From positions 1 through 64,000 of the forward strand of contig JBEKIX010000005.1 of the NCBI GenBank assembly GCA_050011535.1: a stretch of 64,000 nucleotides of DNA, read 5' to 3'. Below are positions 51,235-59,591 of this stretch, one piece after another. The position numbers and the translations under genes are program-made. The first letter of the stretch is position 1; the number at the start of each line of letters is the position of its first letter. This DNA is from JAFNAG01 sp050011535 (lineage in GTDB: Bacteria; Acidobacteriota; UBA6911). The notes beneath the pieces are model-generated. The model worked only from the letters and a program-made list of their open reading frames with translations, ran no database searches and was not told where the DNA came from.

Positions 51235-53043
51235 CTAGATTCCCTTGAAATGAAGCGCTGCAAGGCGCCGCACCATGCTCGCGTCTGCCGGTTTGAGAAG
51301 CCTGAAGTTGTACTTCTTGTTGTTCCGCGTGCGCATCGAGATTTCGTCTCCTTCCACGGTGAAGCCTCGCAGGTCCCCATAGGCGTCGAAGAAACTGTGG
51401 TCGGATTCCGTGGTTTTGAATTCGACCCCTTCATCCGTGATGCGCAGCGTCCCACGGCAGCTCGAAAAGACATGCTTGTGCTCGACGGGGAACGCGGTGG
51501 CCTGCATCGCATTCAACTGCATGCGATCCTGCAAATCCTGGATCATCACCGTGATCCGGTCGGGAGTGTACTTGTCGACGCCTCCCAGGGCTTTAGCCTT
51601 TTCGAAATGTTCCATCGCCTGCGCAAGGTCGTTTCGGTGCCGGTCATAGAGCAGACCGAGGTTCATGTGTGCAAGTGTGTTGTTGGGATTGAGCGAGAGG
51701 CATTTTTCGAAATTCAGAATCGCAGTGTCCAGCTGTTTCTGATCCTGATAGATAGTCCCGAGGTAGAAATAGGCTTCGTCGCCGGTTGGATCGAGTTTGA
51801 GATACTCCTGCCACTCCGAAAGCGACTTGTCCCGCGCTCCCGCCCGATACGCGGCAATGGCCGAGTTGCGCAGGGTGGCGAGTTTTTCGCGAAACTGCTG
51901 CTGTTCCTCCTGCTGGCGCTGAAGCCGCTGTTGCTCGGCGCGGGCGGCATCCGCCAGTCTGGCATCGATCATCACCACACGCGAGGCGCTGTACTTGTCA
52001 TCCGGGAAATACTGAAGGATCTGTTTGAAGTCGCCGCGGGCGCCTTGCAGATCGCCGTTGCTGAGCTTGGTGTCCCCGCGATTCTGCAGGATCTCGACCA
52101 GGTGCGCGGTCGCACCCTGCGCATATACATTTTTCTTTTCGAGCCGCAGGATGTTGTGCAAGGCATCCCAGGCGTTGTCCTTCTCGGGAGGGAGCAGAAT
52201 TCCCACCTTCAGGGCGGCCTCCGCCTTGTTCTTCCACTCCTCGATCTGCTTCTCCCTGTCCTGCACGCTGGCATCGATCTTAGCGGAAATGTCCGCCAAG
52301 CGCTCACTGATCGCGATGTCGTTCGGATAGATGACCACCAGGCTCTTATACCCGTTTTCCGCCGACAGCCAGTCCTCGCGAGCGTAAGCAAGATCTGCCT
52401 TCTGGCGGACCTCTTCCGCCACCGCATTCTTCGCCTCGGTGGCGTCGGCATTGCTGGGGTCGATCTCAAGCATCTTGTTGGCAAAATAAAGCACGTTGTA
52501 GTCGTCCGGAGGCGGGAGCAACATGTTTTCTTGGCGCGCGGTCTCCAGCTTTTTCTTCCAGGACTCCAGTTCGGCGAGTTGTTCGTTGGTGAGGATGGGC
52601 ACGAGCGGCTTCAATGTCAGATGCAGGTTCTCCGTGGAGTAGGGCATCACCTCCACCTGCTGTACCAGATCTGCATAGCCGTCCTTGGCCGCCTTTACCT
52701 GGTGCCCTCCCGCTTTTACGTCCCCCAGCGTAAGCGCGGATACACCGCGCTCCTTCCCATCCACAAAAATGGTTGCGCCCGGAGGGGTGGTCTTGATTAC
52801 GAGGTTGCCGAACTTCGGCCGCAGGTAAATATAGGAAAAAACCCCGACGAAGCTGACCGCGCTTGTCAACAGGAGGATTGCCAGGGCGATAAGCAGTGTC
52901 CGAACCTTGATCCGCGCCGGTTCGGAAGGATACTCTGCCTCTTGCGATTTGTCCTCGGGCTCGAATTCCAGTTCGCCGCCCTCCACCGGACAGAAGTCAA
53001 ACTGGTCGGGATAATTATTGCCGCACTTGGAGCATTTTTTCAT
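51235..53043 (-). CDS. Membrane protein with zinc ribbon, PEGA domain and TPR repeats
   Basis: A 602-residue protein. An N-terminal zinc ribbon (KKCSKCGNNYPDQFDFCPVE) is cytoplasmic; a transmembrane helix (LLIALAILLLTSAVSFVGVF) follows at about residues 48-70; then a PEGA domain (LVIKTTPPGATIFVDGKERG); and a long TPR region, with units such as LDTAILNFEKCLSLNPNN and DLAQAMEHFEKAKAL. The C-terminal domain (TEHKHVF-like GTLRITDEGVEFKT ... RGFTVEGDEISMRTRNNKKY) may be PH-like. It may sense or scaffold cell-envelope proteins; a role is not known. It converges with the coiled-coil gene and diverges from the methyltransferase gene. Confidence 0.7.
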   Translation of the reverse strand: MKKCSKCGNNYPDQFDFCPVEGGELEFEPEDKSQEAEYPSEPARIKVRTLLIALAILLLTSAVSFVGVFSYIYLRPKFGNLVIKTTPPGATIFVDGKERGVSALTLGDVKAGGHQVKAAKDGYADLVQQVEVMPYSTENLHLTLKPLVPILTNEQLAELESWKKKLETARQENMLLPPPDDYNVLYFANKMLEIDPSNADATEAKNAVAEEVRQKADLAYAREDWLSAENGYKSLVVIYPNDIAISERLADISAKIDASVQDREKQIEEWKNKAEAALKVGILLPPEKDNAWDALHNILRLEKKNVYAQGATAHLVEILQNRGDTKLSNGDLQGARGDFKQILQYFPDDKYSASRVVMIDARLADAARAEQQRLQRQQEEQQQFREKLATLRNSAIAAYRAGARDKSLSEWQEYLKLDPTGDEAYFYLGTIYQDQKQLDTAILNFEKCLSLNPNNTLAHMNLGLLYDRHRNDLAQAMEHFEKAKALGGVDKYTPDRITVMIQDLQDRMQLNAMQATAFPVEHKHVFSSCRGTLRITDEGVEFKTTESDHSFFDAYGDLRGFTVEGDEISMRTRNNKKYNFRLLKPADASMVRRLAALHFKGI

Positions 53044-53124
53044 CGGAGCTAAAATAGCACACCCGGCTCAGGCGGGCGAAAAAATCGGTTTTCCGGGAAA
53101 CGCCTGTGCCGTGCCAAGATTAAG

Positions 53125-53781
53125 ATGTTCAGCCTGAAGTGTGACCTCGAACCGTTTCTTACCGGAGGATCGCCCACCGTGGCCATGGAACATGTTGTCA
53201 AGCAGGCGAAGATCCTGGAACTCGGCTGTGGCCGCACGAAGCGCCCGCATGCCATCGGCATCGACCGAATTCCGCTGCCCGGCGTCGATATCGTGCACGA
53301 TTTGAATCAAGTGCCGTATCCGTTCGCGGACAACACATTCGACGAAGTCTATGCCATTCACGTGATCGAACATATGGATTCGATTCTGCTGGTGATGGAG
53401 GAGATTTACCGCATCACACGCCCCAACGCCCGCGTGGTCATCATTACGCCTCATCATAGTGACGCCATCTCCTGGCAGGATCCATCACACAAATGGCATT
53501 TGAACTCGTATTCTTTCAGCTATTTTGATCCGGCCTACCACACCAACTACTACACGACCGCCCGTTTTCGCATCAAAACCAAGCATCTCGAGATGGCCTC
53601 CATCTGGAAGTCGCTCGGGCTGCAGTATCTGATTAATCTCGACAACCGTTATCCAGCGCTGCGCTTCCTGCGCAAACTCTGGGAGCAGCACCTCTGCTAC
53701 GTACTGCGCGGCAAGCAGATGGAATTCATCCTCGAGACCGTAAAAGAAGAGTCCGCAGGGATGCGGCAAGCCGAGCCCTGA
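53125..53781 (+). CDS. Class I SAM-dependent methyltransferase
   Basis: A 218-residue methyltransferase with motif I (AKILELGCGRTKRP), post-I acidic IGIDRIPLPGVDIVHDL and the motif IV-like DEVYAIHVIEHMDSILLVME. The substrate is unknown; its form resembles small Methyltransf_11 proteins of polysaccharide or small-molecule loci. The start could also be the internal ATG at 53185. It is divergent from the zinc-ribbon/PEGA gene. Confidence 0.75.
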   Translation: MFSLKCDLEPFLTGGSPTVAMEHVVKQAKILELGCGRTKRPHAIGIDRIPLPGVDIVHDLNQVPYPFADNTFDEVYAIHVIEHMDSILLVMEEIYRITRPNARVVIITPHHSDAISWQDPSHKWHLNSYSFSYFDPAYHTNYYTTARFRIKTKHLEMASIWKSLGLQYLINLDNRYPALRFLRKLWEQHLCYVLRGKQMEFILETVKEESAGMRQAEP

Positions 53782-53824
53782 ACGGGCGACAGATAAATCT
53801 TTCCTTATCTAGGCTCCATTCGTC

Positions 53825-55201
53825 TCAGATCATGCCCGTCTTGGCGCGTGGCAGGAATTCGCCCCCTCCGGGGCGTCCCATGGCTTTTCCTTCGCGGGCG
53901 ATGATTTTCCCTCGCTGCACCACAAGCCAGGGATACCCGTGTACTCTCATCCCTTCATAGGCGCAGTAATCGACGCGGGAGAGCCCCATTGCTTTCGACA
54001 GGATCTGATCGGTCCTGGGGTCGAAGATCACCAGATCCGCGTCGCTCCCTACCGCGATCGTCCCCTTGCGCGGGAACAGGCCGAAGAGCTTTGCCGGCAT
54101 GGTGCAGAGCAGATCCACGGCACGGTTCATTGAAATCCGGCCTCCTTGCACGGCCTCCGAAGCGATGGCGCAAAAGCGTTCCTGCACTCCCGAGAAACCA
54201 CGCGGAGCCTGGAGCACGATGTCTTTCCCCAGGTCTTTCTGGCCGGCAAAGTTGAAGGCAGCATGGTCGCTGCCGATGAGCTGGATGTCCCCCGAGCGGA
54301 TCGCCTTCCAGAGAACATCCTGGTGCCACGCAGGTCGCAGCGGCGGAGTGACGTAGTATTTGACGGATTCGGCGTCCTCATAGCGGTCGCTGTTGAGAAG
54401 GAGGTATTGAGGGCATGATTCGGCATACACCGTTTGTCCCCGGTCCCGCGCCGCCTTGACCTTTTCCAATGCATGCGCCGAGGAAACTCCCATCAAGCAG
54501 ACCGGGGTGCGGGCGAAATCGGCGAGGGCGATGACGCGCCCCGCCGCTTCCGCCTCTGCTTCAGGCGGACGGAGTGCAGGGAGGTACTTGGCGGAGGTTT
54601 TACCCTCGGCTGAAAGGCGCCGCCACAGCAGATCGATAAGCTCGCCGTTCTCGGCATGGATGCAGGCAAGCCCGCCTGCAGCCGTTACCCGCTGCAGGAA
54701 CTCCAGCACGGCGCCATCGTTGATGCGGTGCTCACCGATGCCTTCCAGTGAAACCTGGAAACTCGTAACCCCTGCATCCACCACGGACGGAATCTCGCTC
54801 AGTATCCCGTCGTTTACTTCCGACAACGCAATGTGAAACCCATAATCCACGACGGCGCGTTGCTCCGCCTTGACCTTCCATGCCTCCACTGCCTGCGCCA
54901 GAGTTGATCCCGGCGCTATATTCACAAGGTCCACTACCGTCGTGGTACCGCCTGCGGCGGCGGCGGCGGTTCCGGTCTCGAAATCATCCACGGTGGTCAT
55001 GCCGTCGACCTGGGTGTCGAGCCGGGTATGCATGTCAACCCCGCCCGGCAGAACCCACTTGTCAGTCGCGTCGATGATTTCGCTCGCGATCTTTGAAATT
55101 TCCCTGCCGATCTCGGAAACGATCCCGCTCTTTACCAGAATATCGGCCTTGTACATATCCGTAGAAGTGATGATGGTTCCATTCTTGATCAAGGTCGTCA
55201 T
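53825..55201 (-). CDS. Dihydropyrimidinase/hydantoinase homologue with altered metal site
   Basis: A 458-residue amidohydrolase-superfamily protein clearly homologous to D-hydantoinase/dihydropyrimidinase (LPGGVDMHTRLDTQVDGMTT, RPPEAEAEAAGRVIALADFA, ESCPQYLLL). The usual six metal ligands are only half kept: H58 is present but the second His of H-x-H is R60; the carboxylated Lys is Q149 (TSFQVSL); H182 is kept (IHAENGEL); the His of the H-V-S-S segment is G238 (MGVSSAHAL); D312 is kept (GSDHAAF). So canonical binuclear metal catalysis is unlikely. It could be a non-enzymatic relative, like CRMPs, or have a changed reaction. It lies beside an aminotransferase pseudogene. Confidence 0.8.
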   Translation of the reverse strand: MTTLIKNGTIITSTDMYKADILVKSGIVSEIGREISKIASEIIDATDKWVLPGGVDMHTRLDTQVDGMTTVDDFETGTAAAAAGGTTTVVDLVNIAPGSTLAQAVEAWKVKAEQRAVVDYGFHIALSEVNDGILSEIPSVVDAGVTSFQVSLEGIGEHRINDGAVLEFLQRVTAAGGLACIHAENGELIDLLWRRLSAEGKTSAKYLPALRPPEAEAEAAGRVIALADFARTPVCLMGVSSAHALEKVKAARDRGQTVYAESCPQYLLLNSDRYEDAESVKYYVTPPLRPAWHQDVLWKAIRSGDIQLIGSDHAAFNFAGQKDLGKDIVLQAPRGFSGVQERFCAIASEAVQGGRISMNRAVDLLCTMPAKLFGLFPRKGTIAVGSDADLVIFDPRTDQILSKAMGLSRVDYCAYEGMRVHGYPWLVVQRGKIIAREGKAMGRPGGGEFLPRAKTGMI

Positions 55202-55334
55202 AAGATCTCCAGCACAAAATGAAGCGTTTCTTCCGAAAGATCGATAGCGGATGATCGGAATACGGCGGCGGGTTTGCGGGCGCGCTGCGCCTTCGGGCTT
55301 CTCCGAGTGCCGCAGAAGCAGACCGGCGGTTCGA

Positions 55335-56000
55335 CTATGTCTGCTGGAGCTGATGCTGAGACCAGTCCAGCAGGCCTACTGCGTCGTCCGTGTCCCTCTT
55401 GTTGCACGTCAGAGAGGGGGAGATGCGGAACACGTTTCCGTAGAGCTCCCCATTGCCAAGTCCATCAGCCGGCGCTTTTCCTACACAGTCGGCTGATGGG
55501 TCTTGCGATCCCGCACCAACTCCACGCCCTGCACGAGGCCCATCCCACGGACCTCTCCGAGGCGGAGGTGCCTTTTCTGCAGCTCCTCGAGTGAATCAGC
55601 GAGTTCCGGAGTTGCCCCGGTATCCCCGGCCGGGAGTGCGACAGCCAGCCCTTTCGCAATGGTAATCATGTTGGGCTGGACTCCCCAGGGGTCGAGGCCG
55701 AACCATGTTCCGCCGGCCCGGCCCAAGCCGGTCCGAACCTCGTCGCCAATCCAAACATCGCCGTACTTGCGTATAATCTTCGCTACGATCGCTTGGTACT
55801 CCTTGAGCGGGGCGATGAAACCAACCTCGCCGTCCATTGGTTCTGCAATTATGGCCGCCAGCTGCCGGCTGGCAGCCTTACAAATCAACTCCTCCATGTC
55901 CCGGGTGCAAACCAGGTCGCGTTCCGGACAAGTCCTTTCAAACAGAGTGCGATAACGACAATCAAGGGAGCGCTTCTGTTTCCCCGGGATGCCCTGACTC
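55335..56000 (-). pseudogene. Decayed class III aminotransferase
   Basis: The reading frame contains blocks of a class III (AGXT2/GABA-type) aminotransferase: ERDLVCTRDMEELICKA, AAIIAEPMDGEVGFIAPLKE, KIIRKYGDVWIGDEVRTGLG, WGVQPNMITIAKGLAVALPA with the PLP lysine, then a jump to LEELQKRHLRLGEVRGMGLV. About 60-70 residues expected between these last two are gone. After THQPTV the frame stops, and the C-terminus (LYGNVFRISPSLTCNKRDTD then DAVGLLDW) continues in another frame to a TAG at 55335. The N-terminal half, toward 56170, is garbled. It is probably a remnant of a pyrimidine-catabolism neighbour of the hydantoinase-like gene. Confidence 0.75.
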
Positions 56001-56304
56001 TTCCGCTGCATGAAACCCGCCTCTGCATTCCGCCGGCTGCCCATGGCAGCCTTCTCCTCACCGGGCTTTTCGAGCTGCACCTCCTTCACGAAGTCATTCC
56101 TACCGTCGGGTGCGTTCCCGCCGGTCATCTCAGGCGGCCTGCAGGTAAATGCCCGATTTCGCATCGGAGGCAATTATATCAAATTCGGGGACCGCCACCT
56201 CAATACCCTAATTCCCCTCCGCCGGTCGACTTGATGGTGGCCGGCAAATGTAATAGCATGCGCCTGTTTTTCCAGGGGAAAACCCCATCCGGCAGGAGGC
56301 TGTG
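56001..56304. other. Gap with pseudogene debris before hutU
   Basis: No intact gene. The 56001-56173 part may hold the decayed N-terminal end of the aminotransferase pseudogene, but no clear block is recognised. Bases 56174-56304 lead into hutU and carry AGGAGG at 56294-56299. Confidence 0.5.
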
Positions 56305-57972
56305 ATGACAACAACCGACACGAATCGGAAGATCCGAGCGCCTCGCGGAACCAATCTGAGCTGCAAAGGATGGCAGCAGGAAGCCGCCATGCGCATGCTG
56401 ATGAACAACCTGGACCCCGATGTCGGCGAGCGCCCTGACGAGCTGATCGTATACGGCGGCAGCGGCAAGGCCGCGCGCAACTGGGAGTGCTACCACGCCA
56501 TCGTCGCTTCGCTGCAGGCACTCGAAAATGATGAGACCCTGCTCGTGCAGTCCGGCAAGCCCGTAGGCATCTTTCGCACGCACGAATACGCTCCGCGCGT
56601 TCTGATCGCCAACGCAAATCTTGTCGGCAACTGGGACAATTGGACCGAGTTTCGCAGACTCGAAGCTCTCGGCCTGATGATGTATGGACAGATGACGGCA
56701 GGAAGCTGGATCTACATCGGCAGCCAGGGAATTGTCCAGGGCACGTATGAGACCTTCGCCTCGATGGCGCGCAAACATTTCGGCGGAAGCTTGCGCGGCA
56801 AGATTCTGCTTACCGGCGGGCTCGGGGGCATGGGTGGAGCCCAGCCTTTGGCCGCTACCATGCTCGGCGCCGCCTTCCTCGGCATCGACGTGGATCCGGA
56901 GAGAATCCGGAAAAGACTGCACACAGAATACTGCCAGCGGATTTCTTACGACCTGGATGAAGCCCTGTCTCTCGTCGAAGGCGCGGCGCAAAAAGGGGAA
57001 GCCATTTCTGTTGGATTGGTGGGGAACTGCGCCGAGGTTCTGCCGGAGCTGGTGCGGAGGGGATTCACCCCGGATGCGCTCACGGACCAGACCAGCGCGC
57101 ACGATCCGTTGAACGGCTACGTTCCGGCGGGCGTCACGCTGGAACAGGCGGCGCGGCTGCGCCGTGAGGATCCGGACGAGTATGTGCGCCGCAGCATGGA
57201 TTCCATCGCCACGCACGTGCGCGCGATGCTCGACCTGCAGAAAAGCGGCGCCGTCACGTTCGACTACGGCAACAACATCCGCGGGCATGCGCTCAAAGCA
57301 GGTGTCGCCAACGCGCTCGATTTCCCCGGATTTGTTCCCGCGTATATCCGCCCCCTGTTCTGCGAGGGACGCGGTCCTTTTCGCTGGGCCGCGCTGTCCG
57401 GCGATCCCGCCGACATCGCCGCGACGGATGACCTGGTGCTGGAGATGTTCCCGGAAAACGAGGCGCTCTGCAACTGGATCCGCCTTGCCCGCGAGCGCAT
57501 CCGCTTCCAGGGACTGCCGGCGCGAATTTGCTGGCTCGGCTACGGCGAGCGCGCCGCTTTCGGGTTGCGGATGAACGAGCTGGTGGCCTGCGGCAAGATC
57601 AAAGCGCCTATCGTGATCGGCAGAGATCACCTCGATTGCGGTTCCGTCGCGTCCCCATATCGCGAGACCGAGTCCATGAAAGACACATCTGATGCGGTTG
57701 CGGATTGGCCTATTCTGAATGCTCTGCTCAACACCGCCAGCGGCGCAAGCTGGGTGTCATTTCATGACGGCGGCGGCGTCGGCGTGGGATATTCGATGCA
57801 CGCCGGCCAGGTCACCGTGGCCGATGGCACGAGCGCAATGGCTCGCCGTATCGAGCGTGTGCTCACCAACGATCCCGGCATAGGAGTCGCGCGCCACGCG
57901 GACGCCGGCTACGGCGAGGCTAAGGATTTCGCCCACAGCAAAGGCATCAAGATCCCCATGCCCGCGGAATAA
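56305..57972 (+). CDS. hutU: Urocanate hydratase
   Basis: A 555-residue NAD-dependent urocanase of histidine degradation, converting urocanate to imidazolonepropionate. It opens GTNLSCKGWQQEAAMRMLMN and has MYGQMTAGSWIYIGSQGIVQ, the NAD-binding GGLGGMGGAQPLAATML and FDYGNNIRGHALKAGV. The ATG at 56305 is 5 bases after AGGAGG. No hutH, hutI or hutG is adjacent, so in this window the pathway is incomplete. The gene is intact despite lying between two decayed genes. Confidence 0.94.
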   Translation: MTTTDTNRKIRAPRGTNLSCKGWQQEAAMRMLMNNLDPDVGERPDELIVYGGSGKAARNWECYHAIVASLQALENDETLLVQSGKPVGIFRTHEYAPRVLIANANLVGNWDNWTEFRRLEALGLMMYGQMTAGSWIYIGSQGIVQGTYETFASMARKHFGGSLRGKILLTGGLGGMGGAQPLAATMLGAAFLGIDVDPERIRKRLHTEYCQRISYDLDEALSLVEGAAQKGEAISVGLVGNCAEVLPELVRRGFTPDALTDQTSAHDPLNGYVPAGVTLEQAARLRREDPDEYVRRSMDSIATHVRAMLDLQKSGAVTFDYGNNIRGHALKAGVANALDFPGFVPAYIRPLFCEGRGPFRWAALSGDPADIAATDDLVLEMFPENEALCNWIRLARERIRFQGLPARICWLGYGERAAFGLRMNELVACGKIKAPIVIGRDHLDCGSVASPYRETESMKDTSDAVADWPILNALLNTASGASWVSFHDGGGVGVGYSMHAGQVTVADGTSAMARRIERVLTNDPGIGVARHADAGYGEAKDFAHSKGIKIPMPAE

Positions 57973-58042
57973 TCATTGAAATAACCTCGCCTCTCGGGAA
58001 ACAGTCCTGGTACCGCGGCACGTATGATTCCCCGTGGCGGAC

Positions 58043-58689
58043 ATGGATAACCAAAGGTTCAGACTCCAGATCGATCTCAGGGAAAAGGGTTCGTGTCTCG
58101 CGGCCCTTGCGGCGGATTGCGATCTATTTGAGACAAGTTTCCAAAGGCTGCGTATTGGCGACTACATTGTCAACGGGACAACGGGACCGTTCTTATAGAG
58201 CGCAAAAGCGCTGCCGATTTTGCCGTGTCGATCGTTGACGGCAGGCTGTTTCGCCAGGCTCGGGCAATGGCGCGCACGTCTTTGCGCACCCTTTTTCTCA
58301 TCGAATCTGCCGGTGCAGAGGAAGCATGTTCGTTGCATCCTCACGCTCTCTTCGGCGCTTGCATCTCCCTTGCGTTGATGTGGCGCCAGCCGGTGATCTT
58401 CAGCAGGAATCCTGAAGAATCCCTCTTGACGCTGCGGCTCGCTGCAGAACAGACGGGGTCGCTCGATGGACTGGAACTAATTCGCTGCGGCTATCGCCCG
58501 AAACGAATGGAGCGCCGCAAACTTTTTGTCCTTCAAGGTCTCCCCGGAGTCGGCCCCAAACTCGCGGCATCTCTCCTGTCCCATTTCGGTTCCGTCGAAA
58601 ATGTGATGAAGGCCGGCGTGGAAGCACTTCATCAGGTGCGCGGATGTGGCCCGAAGAAGGCAGCAGCGCTCCGTGAAGTCCTCGGCTGA
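58043..58689 (+). pseudogene. ERCC4-type nuclease with HhH domain, frameshifted by 8-bp duplication
   Basis: The frame from ATG 58043 reads FRLQIDLREKGSCLAAL ... LRIGDYIVNGTTG and hits TAG at 58196. The expected continuation, TVLIERKSAADFAVSIVDGR and then LFRQARAMARTSLRTLFLIE, is in another frame from about 58186. The break lies at AACGGGACAACGGGAC (58172-58187), an exact tandem duplication of 8 bases. Removing one copy gives an unbroken ERCC4 domain with the GD...ERKxxxD nuclease motif, followed by a C-terminal helix-hairpin-helix pair (QGLPGVGPKLAASLLSHFGS, VRGCGPKKAAALREVLG). The protein would be about 212 residues and resembles the nuclease-HhH half of XPF/Hef proteins. It is inactive as written unless corrected by frameshifting. 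Confidence 0.8.
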
Positions 58690-58759
58690 GTTTTTGTCGC
58701 GAAACGTAGTCGGCTCTGCTCTTTCATGCCAGAGCCGACTACGTTTCGCGACAAAAACT
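58689..58759. repeat. Perfect 30-bp inverted repeat between convergent genes
   Basis: AGTTTTTGTCGCGAAACGTA... at 58689-58718 is exactly complementary to 58730-58759, with an 11-base loop (CTCTTTCATGC). It begins in the last base of the ERCC4-type gene's TGA and ends 2 bases before the stop of the convergent DUF3467 gene. Its outer arms carry T5/A5 tracts that may give bidirectional termination. Confidence 0.85.
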
Positions 58760-58761
58760 AG

Positions 58762-59064
58762 CTACTGGACCATGGTGCCGGTCGGTTTGCTCATGCCCGC
58801 CTGCTTCTCGCGCTGCGCCTGCAGGGCCTGGATCAGGCCGTCGACGATCTGATTCGGGATCACCAGCACGGCACGCACGGGCGCGGGCAAAGTTCCGGTC
58901 TTTTGCATTCGCAGGGCCTCTTCATCGTTCATGGGGCCGAGCACGTCGCAGAAACTGAGGGTGCAATCGATCGGCGACATGCTCACCTGGACGTAGTTCG
59001 CGTAAACCCTCGGCGACGTCCGCGAATAGTCAGCAATGATCTGCAAAGGTCTTTCTTCACTCAT
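58762..59064 (-). CDS. DUF3467 domain-containing protein
   Basis: A 100-residue protein with the DUF3467 pattern: SRTSPRVYANYVQVSMSPID, CTLSFCDVLG, and the C-terminal VLVIPNQIVDGLIQALQAQR. The family is small and cytoplasmic with no known biochemical role. It is the last gene of the leftward run that starts with DUF1385 and prfA, about 130 bases behind the HIT gene. Its stop is next to the 30-bp inverted repeat. Confidence 0.8.
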   Translation of the reverse strand: MSEERPLQIIADYSRTSPRVYANYVQVSMSPIDCTLSFCDVLGPMNDEEALRMQKTGTLPAPVRAVLVIPNQIVDGLIQALQAQREKQAGMSKPTGTMVQ

Positions 59065-59193
59065 GGTTCGCTCCCATCAGGCTGCCCCCAACCTGGGCAG
59101 CAAACCTGGTGCAGGCTCCTGATCCGGCCAGGGAAGGCGTGTCTTCCGATCATCGGGCCGCAACAAAATGCCAAGTTATTCTTGCGCGAGCCC

Positions 59194-59541
59194 TTAGCCG
59201 GGGGGCCAGCGCATGGTTCTGCCGCCCATCACGTGCAGGTGCAGGTGAAAAACGGTCTGGCCCGCCTCCGCGTTCGTATTGATCACCGTGCGAAAACTGT
59301 GCAGGCCCTTGTCCTTCGCCACGCGCGCCGCGGCGAGCAGCAAGTGTCCCAGGAGTTGACCGTCTTCATCGCTGGCGTCCGCCAGCGTCGCAATGTGCTT
59401 GCGCGGCAAGACCAGCGCGTGGACCGGAGCCTTGGGGTGGACGTCCTCGATGGCAATGCAGTAGTCGTCCCCATGGATTACGCGCGCCGGCCTCTCGTCG
59501 GCGATGATCTGGCAAAAAACGCAACCGTTCCATTTCGTCAT
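59194..59541 (-). CDS. HIT family (histidine triad) protein
   Basis: A 115-residue HINT-type nucleotide hydrolase or transferase. It opens CVFCQIIADERPARVIHGDD, continues VHALVLPRKHIATLADASDE and ends with the histidine triad HLHLHVMGG (H-x-H-x-H). The ATG at 59541 gives the expected length; the frame extends to 59592 and would touch murA. It follows murA in the same leftward run. Confidence 0.9.
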   Translation of the reverse strand: MTKWNGCVFCQIIADERPARVIHGDDYCIAIEDVHPKAPVHALVLPRKHIATLADASDEDGQLLGHLLLAAARVAKDKGLHSFRTVINTNAEAGQTVFHLHLHVMGGRTMRWPPG

Positions 59542-59591
59542 GATTTTGCTGTAAGCATAAAGAAGCAGCCGCCGGACGGCAAATGGAATCA

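Noticed and set aside
56200..57630. Long minus-strand reading frame opposite hutU
   Set aside because: It mirrors hutU, has no recognised domain, and hutU motifs on the plus strand are unambiguous.
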